Below, piece after piece: positions 25,560 through 37,735 of a DNA stretch of 64,000 bases. The translations under genes were made by a program, and so were the position numbers. The stretch comes from Cololabis saira (Eukaryota; Chordata; Actinopteri; Beloniformes; Belonidae). The stretch is taken from NCBI RefSeq assembly GCF_033807715.1, contig NC_084587.1, forward strand, positions 21,065,017 to 21,129,016, read 5' to 3'. The notes under the pieces are model-generated. The model worked only from the letters and a program-made list of their open reading frames with translations, was not told the origin of the DNA and made no database searches. The number at the start of each line of letters is the position of its first letter. Position 1 is the first letter of the stretch.

Positions 25560-26681
25560 TGAGGAGAGGGTTCTGTATTAAGGGACCCCAGCCAAACGCA
25601 AGTCACCCTGAGGACCTGTGTAGCCTGGCAGGCTGGATAGAGGATACAGAGAGACGGGAGAGAGGAAACAAGAGTAAGAGAGAAAGAGGGGGGAACGGGG
25701 AGAGACGTACATGGGAGCGAACACGGGGGAGGGATAGTGAGGGAGGACTGGGCCTGATTGTTCCCCTCCTGTCCCACCTCCATGTGGCCTCCAAGGGGGC
25801 TCCTGCAGCCTCAGCGAATTTCCGTCTGGCACAGACCTGTGAGCTCCTGGGAGCAAACTGAAATATGAACTGCAAGAAGGGAGGATGGTAAAAGGGACAG
25901 AGGGAGAAGAGAGGAAAGAGAAGGGAACAGGCGGGAGGGATAGACAGGAATCTAAACTAAGATGAGTTGGAATCAGAGAGTTGCTGTGGATCACCATCTG
26001 ATGTTCTCAGACACTTACACATGATCTCTGCACACCAATCAAAGGGGTAGGTTACACCAAGTTAAGTTTAAAAAAAAAAGGGTTCAAGGACATATTCTCC
26101 CAGATTTTGACTTATACATATCAAGCCTGATATGTGCATCCAGTCCAATAAAGCTGCTCAAATTGCACAAAATATACAGGAATATCAAATCAAAAACATT
26201 TCCTTCCTCGCTGCGCTAGATCACTAATGTGCACCACTTGTGTTTTCTACGACAGATACGTTGCCTCTGCCTTTATTTTATCAGTGTTTCTTAAATCTGT
26301 TCTTCCACTTTCAACTTGTTATGACTCAGTTTGGTTGCCTCAGTCTGGGAAATAAAAACTTAAGGTGTGGGCAAACTCGCCTGTGGGTCTGCCAGCACAT
26401 CAACATAAGTGAGAAAACTCTGGCTCGGTAATGGGTGCCACATTAGGCCAGGTTTTACATGCGCAAGAAATGACCTGAATTTGATCTAGATAAAGAGCCA
26501 TTTTGGTTCCAGCACACTGACTTGATTCCGTGCTTTAGGACCATTTGTGGGATGTCATTGAGATTATGCGCGGCCAAATTATTATTTATCTCCTGCAATA
26601 TTTGGATTTCTTCAGGATTTAACCATCTTTCTATGATTGAATGACTTGTATGTTAAATGCCAGTATACAAACCATGTTTCC

Positions 26682-26735
<54 letters not shown>
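26682..26735. repeat. (AAT)18 microsatellite
   Basis: Fifty-four bases of uninterrupted AAT/ATA units. Poly-Ile frames here are repeat translations. Confidence 0.97.
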
Positions 26736-26736
<1 letters not shown>

Positions 26737-27849
26737 AAAGATGAAGTTGAAGATGTATGCCACATTTGGTGTTGACTGATGAGATCAAGATAAGTTTCTG
26801 TTTAAACTCGGTCACACATCCACCTGTCATGGCCCGATTCTGTGGGTCTGTGGGCCATGCTTGGCCATCACATCACATCCTGTTTCCCATGTCAACATTA
26901 GCTTATGAAATCTGTGCCACATGAGGCTTATACAACACATGCCAAAACACAAGTTTGGCCAAGTTTGTGCACTTTGGGACACGTCTGGCCCACGTTGCAC
27001 TTGCCAGTGCTGCAACTGAGACAAAGGTAACAAAAGTATCCCAGATTAGCCTGACATGTGTTTACTACTGATTAGATTCCACTCAGTCCCACTTAACCTA
27101 GTTATGGTGGGTGGGACCATCAATCAGCTCCAGTTTTTGGAAAATATGTGTACATGTAAACATCATAGATGTATGAGTATTGGTTGGGTTTCACCATTGC
27201 TAGGGGGCCTTCAAACATTGCAGTTGTAAGGTATTTCTGAAGGTTGTAAGAACTGCGGAGCTCATCAAAGGGAAACATATCATTTTGGTTTCTTTTCTGG
27301 TTGCAGCCACTGAAAGCCTTCATTGTATAGGCTAATCAGTGTGCAGTTATGTCATTTCACCTAGTCAAAGTCCAAATGCATCAGGGATGCCTGTCTTTAC
27401 GGTGGCAACGAATACACTGTAAAAGCAGGTCTATCAACTGCAACTGGCCACAATCCCTATGGTGCAAATATACAAAGGAGGGGACTACACTCCAATTGTT
27501 AGAAAAATTGTGAAAACGTTCCTGTGGTTGCACAAAAAAACCAAATACACTAAAGACAACCTTATTATGGGTACTCTATTTAAGACTACAATTACGTTGT
27601 CTGGAACTGCTGTCCTAAATTGCCACAAATCTACAAGCATGCACATGTGAGTAACACATATTTAAAATAGTGGCACTTAAGTTAGTCCTCACTCATGAAA
27701 AAGAACAAGTAAATTAAGGATTTAAATAATACTGGTTTTAACTTTACCTGCCTTACGTAACATCTTACAGAAACAAGCAATGATTTCAATGGTAACACGT
27801 GAGTGATCAGCAATGGAAATCATTGTGGGCCAAGAGTGCAATAGGGCAT
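26736..27849. other. Non-coding stretch, no gene seen
   Basis: AT-rich unique sequence. Nothing was recognised before the start of the hAT-like fragment. Confidence 0.5.
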
Positions 27850-28275
27850 TGCAGGATAAGGGGCATGCCTGTCAAGTCTCCCGTTTTGGCCGGGAAACTA
27901 CCGTATTGTACCCCTCTTTCCTGCCGTCCTTAGTATTTTCCCGCAAATTTCCAGTATTATCACATAATCATTTTTAAAAAGCAATTCTGTGCCTCTCCAA
28001 ACTGAATTGTCACTAGCCTCGCGAGAACTGCCACTTGCTGTAGCTTGGGTGGCAGTTCTGGCGAGGTAAGTGGGAGCAAACTCGGAGAAATCAAAGAGAT
28101 GGATCGATGTAACAAGAGAGAAGGCATTTCTGCCAAAAAAGCCTTTGTGTAAATATCTCAAAAAATGGGATACCAAATTTACTTTCCTAAAGAGGAGCAG
28201 GATGGGACACAGTTACGCGTTGTGTAAGACTTTAGTGTCTCTCACGTGGGAAAGAACGATTAGTCAGTGAATGCA
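27850..28275 (+). pseudogene. hAT-like transposase N-terminal fragment
   Basis: From about 28130 the plus strand reads LCKYLKKWDTKFTFLKRSRM, then GHSYALCKT. After a one-base frame change it continues FSVSHVGKND and a stop. The sequence of a K-K-W-D block, an F-x-F-L-K-R-S-x-x-G block, a Y-A-x-C block and F-S-V-S-H-x-G-x-N-D is the pattern at the N-terminal TTF/zinc-finger region of a group of fish hAT-like transposases. The non-coding 5' part (27866 onward) carries paired TCCCGTTTTGGCCGGGA words of the kind seen at an element's end. The copy is cut off at the GA tract at 28275, so the catalytic part is absent. The frameshift, stop and truncation make it dead. Confidence 0.65.
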
Positions 28276-28296
28276 AGAGAGAGATGAGAGATGAGA

Positions 28297-28327
<31 letters not shown>
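28275..28327. repeat. (GA)n tract with GATGA units
   Basis: GA repeats with three GAGATGA insertions at the 5' side. The tract abuts the truncated transposase fragment. Confidence 0.95.
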
Positions 28328-28331
<4 letters not shown>

Positions 28332-28556
28332 AAGGGATACTGGACCTCGGTTGGGCCGCTGGGACAGCAGCGGGCGGCAGATCATTTCTTTGTTTTTATC
28401 CAAAACTTCACAGGTAAAAAAAAAAAAAGGTGAAGTGGGTTTTTAACTCTGAACAATATGGACTCACTTGTCATCTTGGTCAACTGTGAGTCTTTACGTA
28501 TCACACAATTCAATTTAAATTCAGTCCTGCATGCTCAAATGGGAGTTAATGGGAGT

Positions 28557-28647
28557 TGATGGATGGATGGATGGATGGATGGATGGATGGATGGATGGAT
28601 GGATGGATGGATGGATGGATGGATGGATGGATGGATGGATGGATGGG
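28557..28647. repeat. (GGAT)n tetranucleotide microsatellite
   Basis: Ninety-one bases of uninterrupted GGAT. Such arrays often grow from the GGAT tails of fish L2-type repeats, but no recognisable repeat body precedes it here. Confidence 0.97.
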
Positions 28648-28751
28648 ACTACGAGAGTTGTCAGATGGAAGTAGGAAATCAATTTTTCTTTAAATTGTTA
28701 ATCAATTCTTAATCTTAGTAAAAACATATCAGAATTTCTGATTAATTGTGA

Positions 28752-28784
28752 TTTTTGATTAATTTTTGATTAATTTTTGATTAA
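28752..28784. repeat. 11-bp tandem repeat, three perfect units
   Basis: TTTTTGATTAA at 28752-28762, 28763-28773 and 28774-28784, in a broader patch of ATTAAT/TGATTAA words (about 28690-28800). Confidence 0.85.
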
Positions 28785-28796
28785 TTGCGAATCAAT

Positions 28797-31700
28797 TATC
28801 TTACCACACCCGTAGCGCTTAAATTCAGCTAGTCCAAGTTAGTTTTGCAGTCAGGTGTACGCACCTTTGCATGCCTCACAACAGCTCAGGCTCTCACTGG
28901 CTGAAGCTAATGAGGCAAAAAGGTTCAAATCCAGCTACATGTTTGAAACAAGAACAAATACTTGTTTGGGGGGGCAAAGGAACATGAGAGCACGGCTCCT
29001 ATAAAGGACTAGTTTATTGAAACACTTCTTACATGCATTCAATGTCTTACTCTTGGGCTACAAATTGTTACCAAGGTCTTGCTTGCAGACTGCACTTTAT
29101 GGACTTATTATTTTAATATATTTGTTATTTAGATGAGAAATAAGGTCAATATCTAAAAATTATCAGACTTTTCTTACAAATATAACGGAATATGGAACAT
29201 CGAATTTAAACGTGGTTCTTTTATTCCATCATAGTGCTATTTTTATTTAATTAAAGTATCAGAATTTATCTTCCTCTTTCAGAATAATTTACGACAATTC
29301 ACGTCATTGAAAGCTGCGCTTGAAAATTTGATAGTGTCGTGAGCCGTGAAAAATGATAAGAACCTTGTCTGTAATCATATACTGCAAATGTGATGTGGCA
29401 CACATCTAATACACCTTTACCGAGGTGTTCCAAAACCACATTAGTCGATCCATGCGGGGGTCTCGAGTGGAGGAGATGCATTTGAGTCGCGTCAAGTGCA
29501 ATGGAGCTGCTATCAGAAAGCAGCACTGATGACACTACTGCATTAAGGAGCTGTCCACTCCCATGATCATTAGTGCGATATGGATGCAGTGAAGCAGGGA
29601 ACAGGATGCTGGATTGCTGCAAAGACAGCTCTCTAGGGGAAGTAGGAAAGGAGATGAGTCTAAACAACATCAAGCCACCACAGCCCTCAGAGACACCATC
29701 AGAACATTTACTAGCACAAAACAAACACACAGATTGAATTCTCTCAACATCTTTCTATGATAATCAAATACATTTTCACTCAGCTTCTTCATATTTAGGA
29801 CACCATGGGAACATTACCGGAATTGTCACTCTTGTGTCTTTTGTGCTCTTACCTTGAAAGTTGAGCCGAAATTTGTACTGGTCTCACTGTAGGTGTCCGA
29901 AAACAAAAGGGAAAGCTGTTGAGCCCATCACGTTAATTGACCAATGAAGATATAAGACCTTCAAATATAATTTTTTTTAAAACCTCTGAGACTCGTATAT
30001 AGATGCCGGGAATATTAGCACGCATTGACGTGAACTACACCAATGACGGTGTCCAGTGCTGTGGGTTGGGTCCTAAAACTGCACTGATCCAGAGCAAGCA
30101 ACAAGACTTTTTTCTTTAACGACCAACTAAATTTACTGAAGGCAGATTTTTGTTGAGTCATAAAACAATAATTACAAGGCTTTTGTTTACCAGTGACAGA
30201 GGGGCAGCTGGATTCTTGTTACAACACATAACACATTAATGAATTGAATGAAATTCAAAAGGTTCAAATTTCTGTTGTCATCTTTAACTCAGATTTAAAA
30301 AAAAAATGTACATTAAAAACACTGTTCACCTTGATAAACACCGCATGAATGTCACTCTTCAGTCTAACCTAAAATAAGTTGGTTTTTTTTTTATAGATTT
30401 TTTATTCTTTATGAAAATGCTGTAAACTGGACTGATAATCTACAAAAGCTTGGCATGTTGTGAAATATCAATAACAAGGAAAAAACCGTACCTACCCTTA
30501 CCTATCACCGCAACTTATTGTCCACCCTAGGCATATCTCTATCTCAGAAAATGAGAATATGTAAATATAAACCTGACGAGCCACTGCATTCTCACCAACT
30601 GCTGTCCCTACTGTATATTTTGCACCTTTAAAAGGGAAAAAAAAAAGTACAATAGAAATAAAACTTGTAAAATTTTTGGTGGAACAAGTCTTGAGGAAAA
30701 AAAATCTCAATTCCGGGATCTCTGCAGTCAATAAGAATAATGCGCATTGACCGTCATGTTCTGCCTGCTAGGTATGAATACCATATAAGATATTTGGATA
30801 TTTCTTATAATAGTGGTATGATATGTCAATATGAATATATGGAACATCAATATGCACTATCTGTTGCTTTAAGGCTCTTTTCAACCTTGTGTTCTCCTAT
30901 TGTCTCCAAGTCCATGTTAAAGGTGCACCTGAGCTTTGGCATACTACACAGCCTGCCTGCTTAGCCTCACTCTGCATTTGTGCCCAAAACTTCATCACAT
31001 ATCACGGCGTATTAGAGCCACTTCAGGAAAGAAAAGAAAATAGTATGAAATCATCATCATCAAGTCAGAATTTAATTTTACTAAAGTCTGAACTTCTGAC
31101 TTCCTAAAGACCCAGAATTAAAATATATCAATGTGCTATTCTGTTGGAGCAGATATGTCTGTTTCTTAAAAGTTTTTCAGCTACATGTCGGATGATACAT
31201 GGACAGAGTTGAAACGAACTGATACATTGCAATTATTGAGTTTGTAAAGCAAGGGAACCTTTTTATGAAACCGCTCTATACATCTGTTCATCTATTTATT
31301 GTTTTATATCCTGGTATCCTGCTCAGAGTTACAGTCCATGATGAGGCCACTTAAGATACAACCAACAGCCATGTATTCTCACTCCCACACAGCCAGTTCA
31401 AAAACACCAACTAAACATGCTTGTTTGTGATTCTGTGTAAAACTAGTATCATTTACGCATGTCTGTGTAAAACACTGTGGTTTGTGGGTGCAAAGAATGA
31501 ACTGCCATTGGGCAGAGCAGTTACAGCACTGCCGTCTGCTACTTTCTCCTTTTTAGGTGTCATAAAGCTGTTTTCCTTTAACGGCATTTTGCTCTGATAA
31601 AATATGGTAATGTTACCTTGCTGGTTAACAAGGTTAGCCGAAGCACCCTTCAGCACCAGACCTGATGCAAAATTATGACCATGAAACATGAATTTGATGA

Positions 31701-33720
31701 AGCCCAAAAGAACAACATACCTCTGAATTTAACTGAATGGGAAATTAACAAATAAAGGTTGAATGACTATGCTAGCCTTTAGCAATCATCAGATTGTAAC
31801 TCAGAGACTTAACCTTGGTCTTTTAATATTCCCTCAAAAAAAACATGTGAAGTTATACCAAGAAAGAGACTCTAATTAGCTTTATCATAAGTTTTAAGTA
31901 AAGGATTATAAGATAAAAATCTGAATCCGTTGAATATTACACTAGAGGAAATCTCCTCTTTGTTGTCTTTTTATCTAATTGTTCACCACTAGCAATGAGC
32001 TACTTGTCTGGACTTATTAGTGGAAACTTAGCCAACATCCAGCTCGTATTTCATCTCCAAAAAACCATATGTCTTCTATTAGTTCGGAGCTGTGTGCCAC
32101 TGACAGTGAGGAAGGTCTCATGAGTTTTCCCACTGTGTAAAGCAAAGTCACACAGGGGGTAATTATTTGTGACGTGAGGACAGACATGGCCTCTTACCAC
32201 ACACATATACTCCAATACACTTCCCAACTTTTATGTGCAGCCATATGGTCCCTGGTGCACAAATGTATGACTCCCAGTACATGTGAGTTTTTGCGTGTTT
32301 ACTGAGCTATGGAAAAGGGTCCGCCTCAAAGCTGTGGGTTGAGTGAATATTCTTAGTACAACGGGACAGTTTGCAACACAGTCCATCCCTGCAGACCCTT
32401 GCCCTAACTGCCTGTAGCATCTGATTTGGACAGAGAGCAATCAAGCAGACCCAGTAAACAGTACACAGCCAGGACGCGGAAAACCACAACAGCCCTTCGA
32501 TGTATTCTTCTTATATCACGAGGGACACCGGTGTTTGTCCACTCAATGAAGAACTGCAGCAAGGCAGTATAAAGGCGATATTTAAGGAGAGTTGTATATT
32601 GATTGTGGATTATATAGTATATATTTTAGTGACATCACCAGTGTAGCAGCTTGAACCTGAAGAGTAAAGCGTCTTTATTATTTTCAGTTCTTTTAAAAAC
32701 ATTTTTTTCTAATCAGTCATCTGAGTAAGTTCTTCAACATTTTTTTTAATAGGAAACCCTGCAAAGATTTTTAGATGCAATGACTTAATTTATTATTACA
32801 GGTTAGCTGTGCAACAGTCGTCCACAATGGTTTGGTCAAACTCGGTGCACCAGTCACAGACTTTGTTCACAAGCTGTTTTCATGACTTCAATGATCTATA
32901 ATGCAAAGTGCAATAGAATAACAAGCATCCACATGGTTCCCCAAAAAAATTACGCTTTACGAAGTTGGATTTTTCGGGTAAGGAAAAGTAGCTTATGTCG
33001 ATAAACAAACCTTCAGATGAAATGCATTTAAGAATAAATTAAATGCTGTTTTATATATTTTTTGGAGAAAAAAGTGTGTGATTGATGGTCAGGAAACGTA
33101 TTATTTTTCTTAGATGGTTTTTGCTTCTCCACTAATATGTTCTCTTTCAGCAACAATTAAAGCACAATAAAAGATGATATGTTATTTTCTGTTGTTCCGC
33201 TCTTAAGGACAGGCTTTAGTGATGACTACACTGAATCTAGAGCGTCATCTCCAGACACCAGTGGAAGAAAAAGTGTTCTTCTCACATTACCTGCTGCTAC
33301 ATTGGCAAATGATTAGGCTGCTGAAAGTTTCCCATTATCAGTATTTATGTAGGACTGCACCATTCAGAGTAATGACAGCTTTACTCAAAAGTGGCACCTT
33401 CCTTTTCTCCTCTTTCTCCTGTATTTCTCTTTTCTAAAGAATGTAAACACACAGTGGAGATACATAATATACATTATGTAAATATAGATAAATTCAGACA
33501 CTTTAAAAATGTTCTCACTATATCCGCGTATGAGTCTTTCTCTCTTTTACTGTAAATGAGCTTTAGTTTTTAGGAGCTTTGGCAGTTTAGCAATATCTCA
33601 TTCTTCCAGGGACCTTCACATGGTTAAAGCTGGAATTACTCTGAATTAAAAGTTACAATCACAGTGTGTTTTTGGTAGAGATACAGTCAGATGGCTATAC
33701 TTAATTCAAACGCATTCAGG
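28797..33720. other. Non-coding stretch, no gene seen
   Basis: About 4.9 kb of AT-rich sequence. The one notable island is 29290-29730, less AT-rich and covered by a 143-codon minus-strand frame. Its predicted product has no domain I recognise, and its composition also suits a non-coding conserved element. No RNA gene or transposon end was seen elsewhere. Confidence 0.5.
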
Positions 33721-33721
33721 A

Positions 33722-34350
33722 AGTGGGCGCTATAACAAATCACATCATGGGTTGGAGGACAGTGTGTATATTGACAAGATATTTTGTACATATATTGAAC
33801 ATACAACCACATGTGCTTAGAAAAGAGAAAGATTATTCACAAGTTGGAAACACTCAAGACTGTTGCCGATCTTCCTTGTTCACTGCAAGGTCAGACCATG
33901 CAATGCTCGGAGAAGTTGCAAAAAAACTCAAAAGCTACATGTCAGATTATACGAGTAAAAGTTAAATGTCTAACTTCAGGTATGTACCATCAGAAAAAGA
34001 CAGGTATGACCTATATGGAAGTGTTTCAGGGAGAACGTCTCTTCTCTTGAAAACCTTTTCTCCATTTCAACTGTGTCGCACAGAGGTGGAGGGGTTATAA
34101 TTTGGGCTTTTCTTTCTGACAACTTCAACATCAGCACCACGTATACTCAAGTATTGTGTATATTAAATATGTTGCCATCGGTTCAACATCTAAAGCTGGT
34201 CAACACTGCTTTGTGCAACACACAAAGGGTTAGGGTTACAATAGAAACCCTGCAAAATCAAGAGCTCAAGGTGCTGCAGTGAGCCCGTCAGGGTCCAGAC
34301 ATCGACACAACTGAAATGCTGAGGTGGGATAAGGAAAAAAATTCATTCAA
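33722..34350 (+). pseudogene. Decayed Tc1/mariner-type transposase
   Basis: Pieces of a Tc1-like transposase appear in correct order in shifting frames. At 33845-33900 is TVADLPCS, matching the block after the second helix-turn-helix. At 33890-33960, in another frame, is ARSDHAMLGEVAKKLKSYMS from the linker. At 34079-34110 is HRGGGVIIWAF, the glycine-rich block that precedes the second catalytic strand. At 34240-34330 is LKVLQ, then a TGA where the family has tryptophan, then GPDIDTTEMLRWD, which aligns with the S-P-D-L-N-P-I-E block and keeps the final acidic residue of the catalytic triad. The segment bearing the first catalytic Asp is missing and the second is not conserved. Stops, two frame changes and an internal deletion show it is long dead. 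Terminal inverted repeats were not found. Confidence 0.75.
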
Positions 34351-34734
34351 ATATGGAACAATGACAACACTTTTGAGTATTATTCAAAATTAGTACTAAC
34401 AAAAAAGAGAAAAAGTTACCATCATGAGAACATCAAACATTTTTCATGCAATAAAAGTATAAAGTACTTTATAGAAAAAGCTTAGTGTCTTCTTGTGAAA
34501 ATCAATAGAACAGGGATAAAACCATGAAAAGAAAAACAAATTTAACTGATTCCACTGAGTATGGACTTGGATTCACATTGTCTTCCAGATCAGTTATCGT
34601 GTCAATTTCTCTGTTAGAGACTTTAGTTTCAACTTAGCACACTTGTTGAAGATCTGATTTTGGTCACAAATACAAACTATAACTGCACTAATATGTTTTT
34701 CATCTGTAGACCCACCCCAAGAGACTGAGGAGAT

Positions 34735-34865
34735 TTCTTATTAGTTTGGATCCTGTTGCCCCGGGGGTGGGAAAGCGATGAGATATTTGACCAAACGCAG
34801 AAAGCCAATAAGGGCCCATCGATTAGGAGGGATGAGCATCATATTGGACACACGGATGGCTAAAA
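34735..34865. promoter_or_regulatory. Candidate conserved regulatory element
   Basis: A GC-balanced, complex island in AT-rich DNA, with CCAATAAGGGCCC next to ATCGATTAGG (an ONECUT/CUX-like ATCGAT core overlapping a homeodomain-like GATTA) at about 34806-34828. Conservation is untested. Confidence 0.28.
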
Positions 34866-35334
34866 GAAATTAAAAAGCTGCAACAAAGAAATGGAAGGAA
34901 TCACAACTGGGGCATCTTAAATTTCATGCAGGTAGGGATGGGGAGGCTGAAGAGGAAGTCACAATTGTGAAGTTGAGTGAACAATGAAAGAATAAATGTG
35001 TTTTATAAACATACAGTGATGATCTGATTCTTTTGAAGGCAACATATTACATTTCAGGAAAGCTTTATAGAAAATGTATTTTATTATATTGTAACACCCA
35101 ACTATGATGTTTTCTAACCTTAAGCCCTGTTTTGAGTGCATCGCAGATGTAGAACAATGGTAGGGCAAAGAAAGATAAAATACACGAAAAAGGAAATAAC
35201 TTAAATGTTGCTTCAGTTCACATCACAGCGTCTTTTTCAGCCCCAGCCATGTTTCACTTTTTTTTTTTTCGAAATTATTCATTTTACTAACTCCTATCTT
35301 TTGAGTGGTGAACATTGCATAGTGGGTAGGGTCA

Positions 35335-35510
35335 GCCAGATGGAGGTGGTTTGATCTTGCATGCAAAAGTGTTCCTGTGGAGGGTTTTAAACCCAATATT
35401 GTCCCTGTTACTCACAGTGCTGGTCCCAAGCCCAGATAAATAAGACAGGTTGTGTCAGGAAAGGCATCCAACCCAAAAACTTATGCAGAGCAAAATGGTC
35501 TGATAAGGTG
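35335..35510 (+). repeat. Old teleost interspersed-repeat fragment
   Basis: Ordered words AAAGTGTTCCTGTGGAG, AACCCAATATTGTCCCTGTT, GTGCTGGTCCCAAGCCCAGA and TGTGTCAGGAAAGGCATCC match a repeat widespread in fish genomes, which I associate with LINE-derived sequence but cannot classify firmly. A related GGAAGGGCATCTGGTGTAAA word is at 55738-55757. Confidence 0.6.
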
Positions 35511-37113
35511 TCCTTTAGCCAAAACCTCATTTTGTAAATTGACTAAAAATCGCATTAACTGTTGTCTAATCTCCACATGAAAGTATGTGCATATCAGCAA
35601 ACAAATACCTATTAATTACACATTTGAGCTGCCCTCGGCTTATGTTTGTAAAGAGAAAAAAAGTAAGAGCACACCACCGATATAATCTATAATCATCTGA
35701 TGACGATTTGACTTTTTATGAGGGTTTTGATATTCTTCTGCACAACAATAACAAGAGCATGGAAGAAAAAAAAAGACAAGGCTGGTTTCCATTAGTGAAG
35801 GTCTGGGGTAGTTTAACAGGTCTTCAACCTTTGGCACATGTCTCCATTACCAGGAACTGCCCCACAACAAGAATTTTTGGAAACTCTGTTGGAGTAAAGT
35901 CAAGACCCTGCCTTAGGTTAGGTTCCTCAGCACATTCCCTGAAAAACTGCTGGCTGGCACGTGGTATTGGTTCAGTGATAATTAACATCACTCCATTCAA
36001 AATCTATGAAAAAAGACGCAGACAATGCAACGTTGCTGTGTGAATCCAGCCAAAAAGAGACACAAGGACCAGAGGGAACATGGGCCCTGTTACAGTTCCT
36101 TCCTCCAAGGTTTTACTTTAAATTCCCATTAAAGGAAATCCTTCTCATAGCGACACATATTGTTAAAGTTTGTTGCTTACTTCCAGTTCTTGCTTGATTA
36201 GTAAAAACTACTCTTCTGCATAATCTGCTAGGAGATTGCTAATAGTGTTTCACCTATGTCACTTATGTCAAAAATGGTAACAAGGTTGTCCTTTAACTCC
36301 AATAGCTTCAATGTCATAATAATGTATAACATTATATAGTATGTATAATTGTGACAAATTCATATTTTAGTATGAATTACTTTATGACTGTTACTAGTTG
36401 GTAGGAGACTGAAATGAACTGTAAATAAATAAATCAGAAGGTGACATGCCGAGACAACATACTGTTGCTTTTCAAAGAGAAAAGGATGCTCTCTGAATAT
36501 TTCTATGTTTAACTTTGTCAAGTGGGAATGAGTATGTTTGTGTTGTAAATACTAAGTATGCAGGGGCTATAATATGAATTGGTTGCAACTGGATACATGT
36601 GACTAGGGGGCAAATGGACCTAATGGTAGTCTTAATGCTGGCCTTGAATAATGAGGCCTTTGTCTAATAAAACTGGAAAGCCTCCAAATACCTATAGGGA
36701 CCTCAGCTAGTTAGAGCAATAACAGTCTATCAAAAGAGAAAGCAAAGTGATTACTTAGAGGGTAATAAATACAAGGTCCATGCTGGGGAGGGACTGAAGC
36801 TGAGAGAGAGAAAAAGACTGGAAGAGAGAGACATAGACAGGGACAGAAAAAGACAGAAAGAGGGAAAGAGACAGACCAGAGTGGGTCAATATAAGTTAAC
36901 ATATCATACAGGCAAAGAAAAAAAATGGTACTACAGGTAGTAATCAACCTTGCCAATATTAAAGATGGCTTCAGTGAAAGAGGATTTCTTTTTTAAGCAC
37001 AAATTAATTTAGATATAAGGATCTTGATTTAGTTAAAAAAGGGCAGAAAAAAATCACAAATTATTAAGGAGGATATTTTCTGATAGAAGAAAGGTTTCCT
37101 TCAGGATTGAAAA

Positions 37114-37116
<3 letters not shown>

Positions 37117-37176
<60 letters not shown>
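37117..37176. repeat. (AT)30 microsatellite
   Basis: Sixty bases of uninterrupted AT, self-complementary and so able to extrude as a cruciform. Confidence 0.97.
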
Positions 37177-37179
<3 letters not shown>

Positions 37180-37432
37180 AATTTGCTCTGAAAAATAATT
37201 CAAAATTCAACCAAGACATGGAAAGAAGACTACCAAACAAAGAATAAAATCAAAACCACTGCGGTCAGGGGCAACTATTTCACATGAGAAGAAACATGCA
37301 GTTCTTAGGAAAGATAGTCCCTTATTCAAAAATAACAAAATAGAAAACCAGCTTGAATAGCCTTCACACATGAAGACTGTTCCAAAATTTGAGCAACAAT
37401 TTGAAATCCAACCAGGTACACTTTCTCTGCTT

Positions 37433-37735
37433 AGAAGTTCCATATTATACTTTTCCTGATTTTCAAAGCTTCAAAGATGACTTAATTTGTAATATATGCA
37501 GTTTTCAGACTATCTACAATACCATTAATTTTTAATGTTTGTTTAAGCAGTAAATGATATCGCTCTCTCTTTACGTAAGCATTAATTGCATATACAGATT
37601 GGCCCTCTAAACTTCAAGCAGCTCAAGCCTGTCTCTACATCTATTCCTTCACATGGGGTCAGCTAAACAACTAAAGCAAATAAGTCACTGCTTGCATTAG
37701 TGGCTTCAAAACTCTGCATATTTAGGAAAAAGACC
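37433..37735 (+). mobile_element. Truncated copy of the 45.7-kb repeat family
   Basis: Starts AGTTCCATATTATACTTTTC and shares two clear blocks with 45742-46010. The first has TGATTTTCAAAGCTTCAAAG and CAGTTTTCAGACTATC here against TGACTTTCAAAAGTTCAAAA and CAGTTTTCAGGCCATC there. The second has TTGCATATACAGATTGGCC here against TTGCATATGCAGATTGATC there. No right end was found, so this copy looks 3'-truncated. The class is probably a DNA-transposon MITE, judged from the copy at 45.7 kb. Confidence 0.6.

Larger units (their letters stand above)
23628..26681. other. Non-coding stretch, G-rich patches
   Basis: No gene seen. The interval 24800-26000 is strongly purine- and G-rich on the plus strand, which creates several long overlapping open frames on both strands (for example 25454-25861 plus and 25578-25997 minus) without domain-like features. 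Two quadruplex motifs are listed separately. Confidence 0.5.
34351..37116. other. Non-coding stretch, no gene seen
   Basis: AT-rich. It holds one repeat fragment and one possible regulatory block, listed separately. Around 35830-35960 there are words (ACCAGGAACTGCCCC, GGAACTCTG, GGTTCCTCAGC) suggesting an unclassified MITE. A similar GTTTCCATTAGCATGGG start is at 39225, but no ends could be set. Confidence 0.5.
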
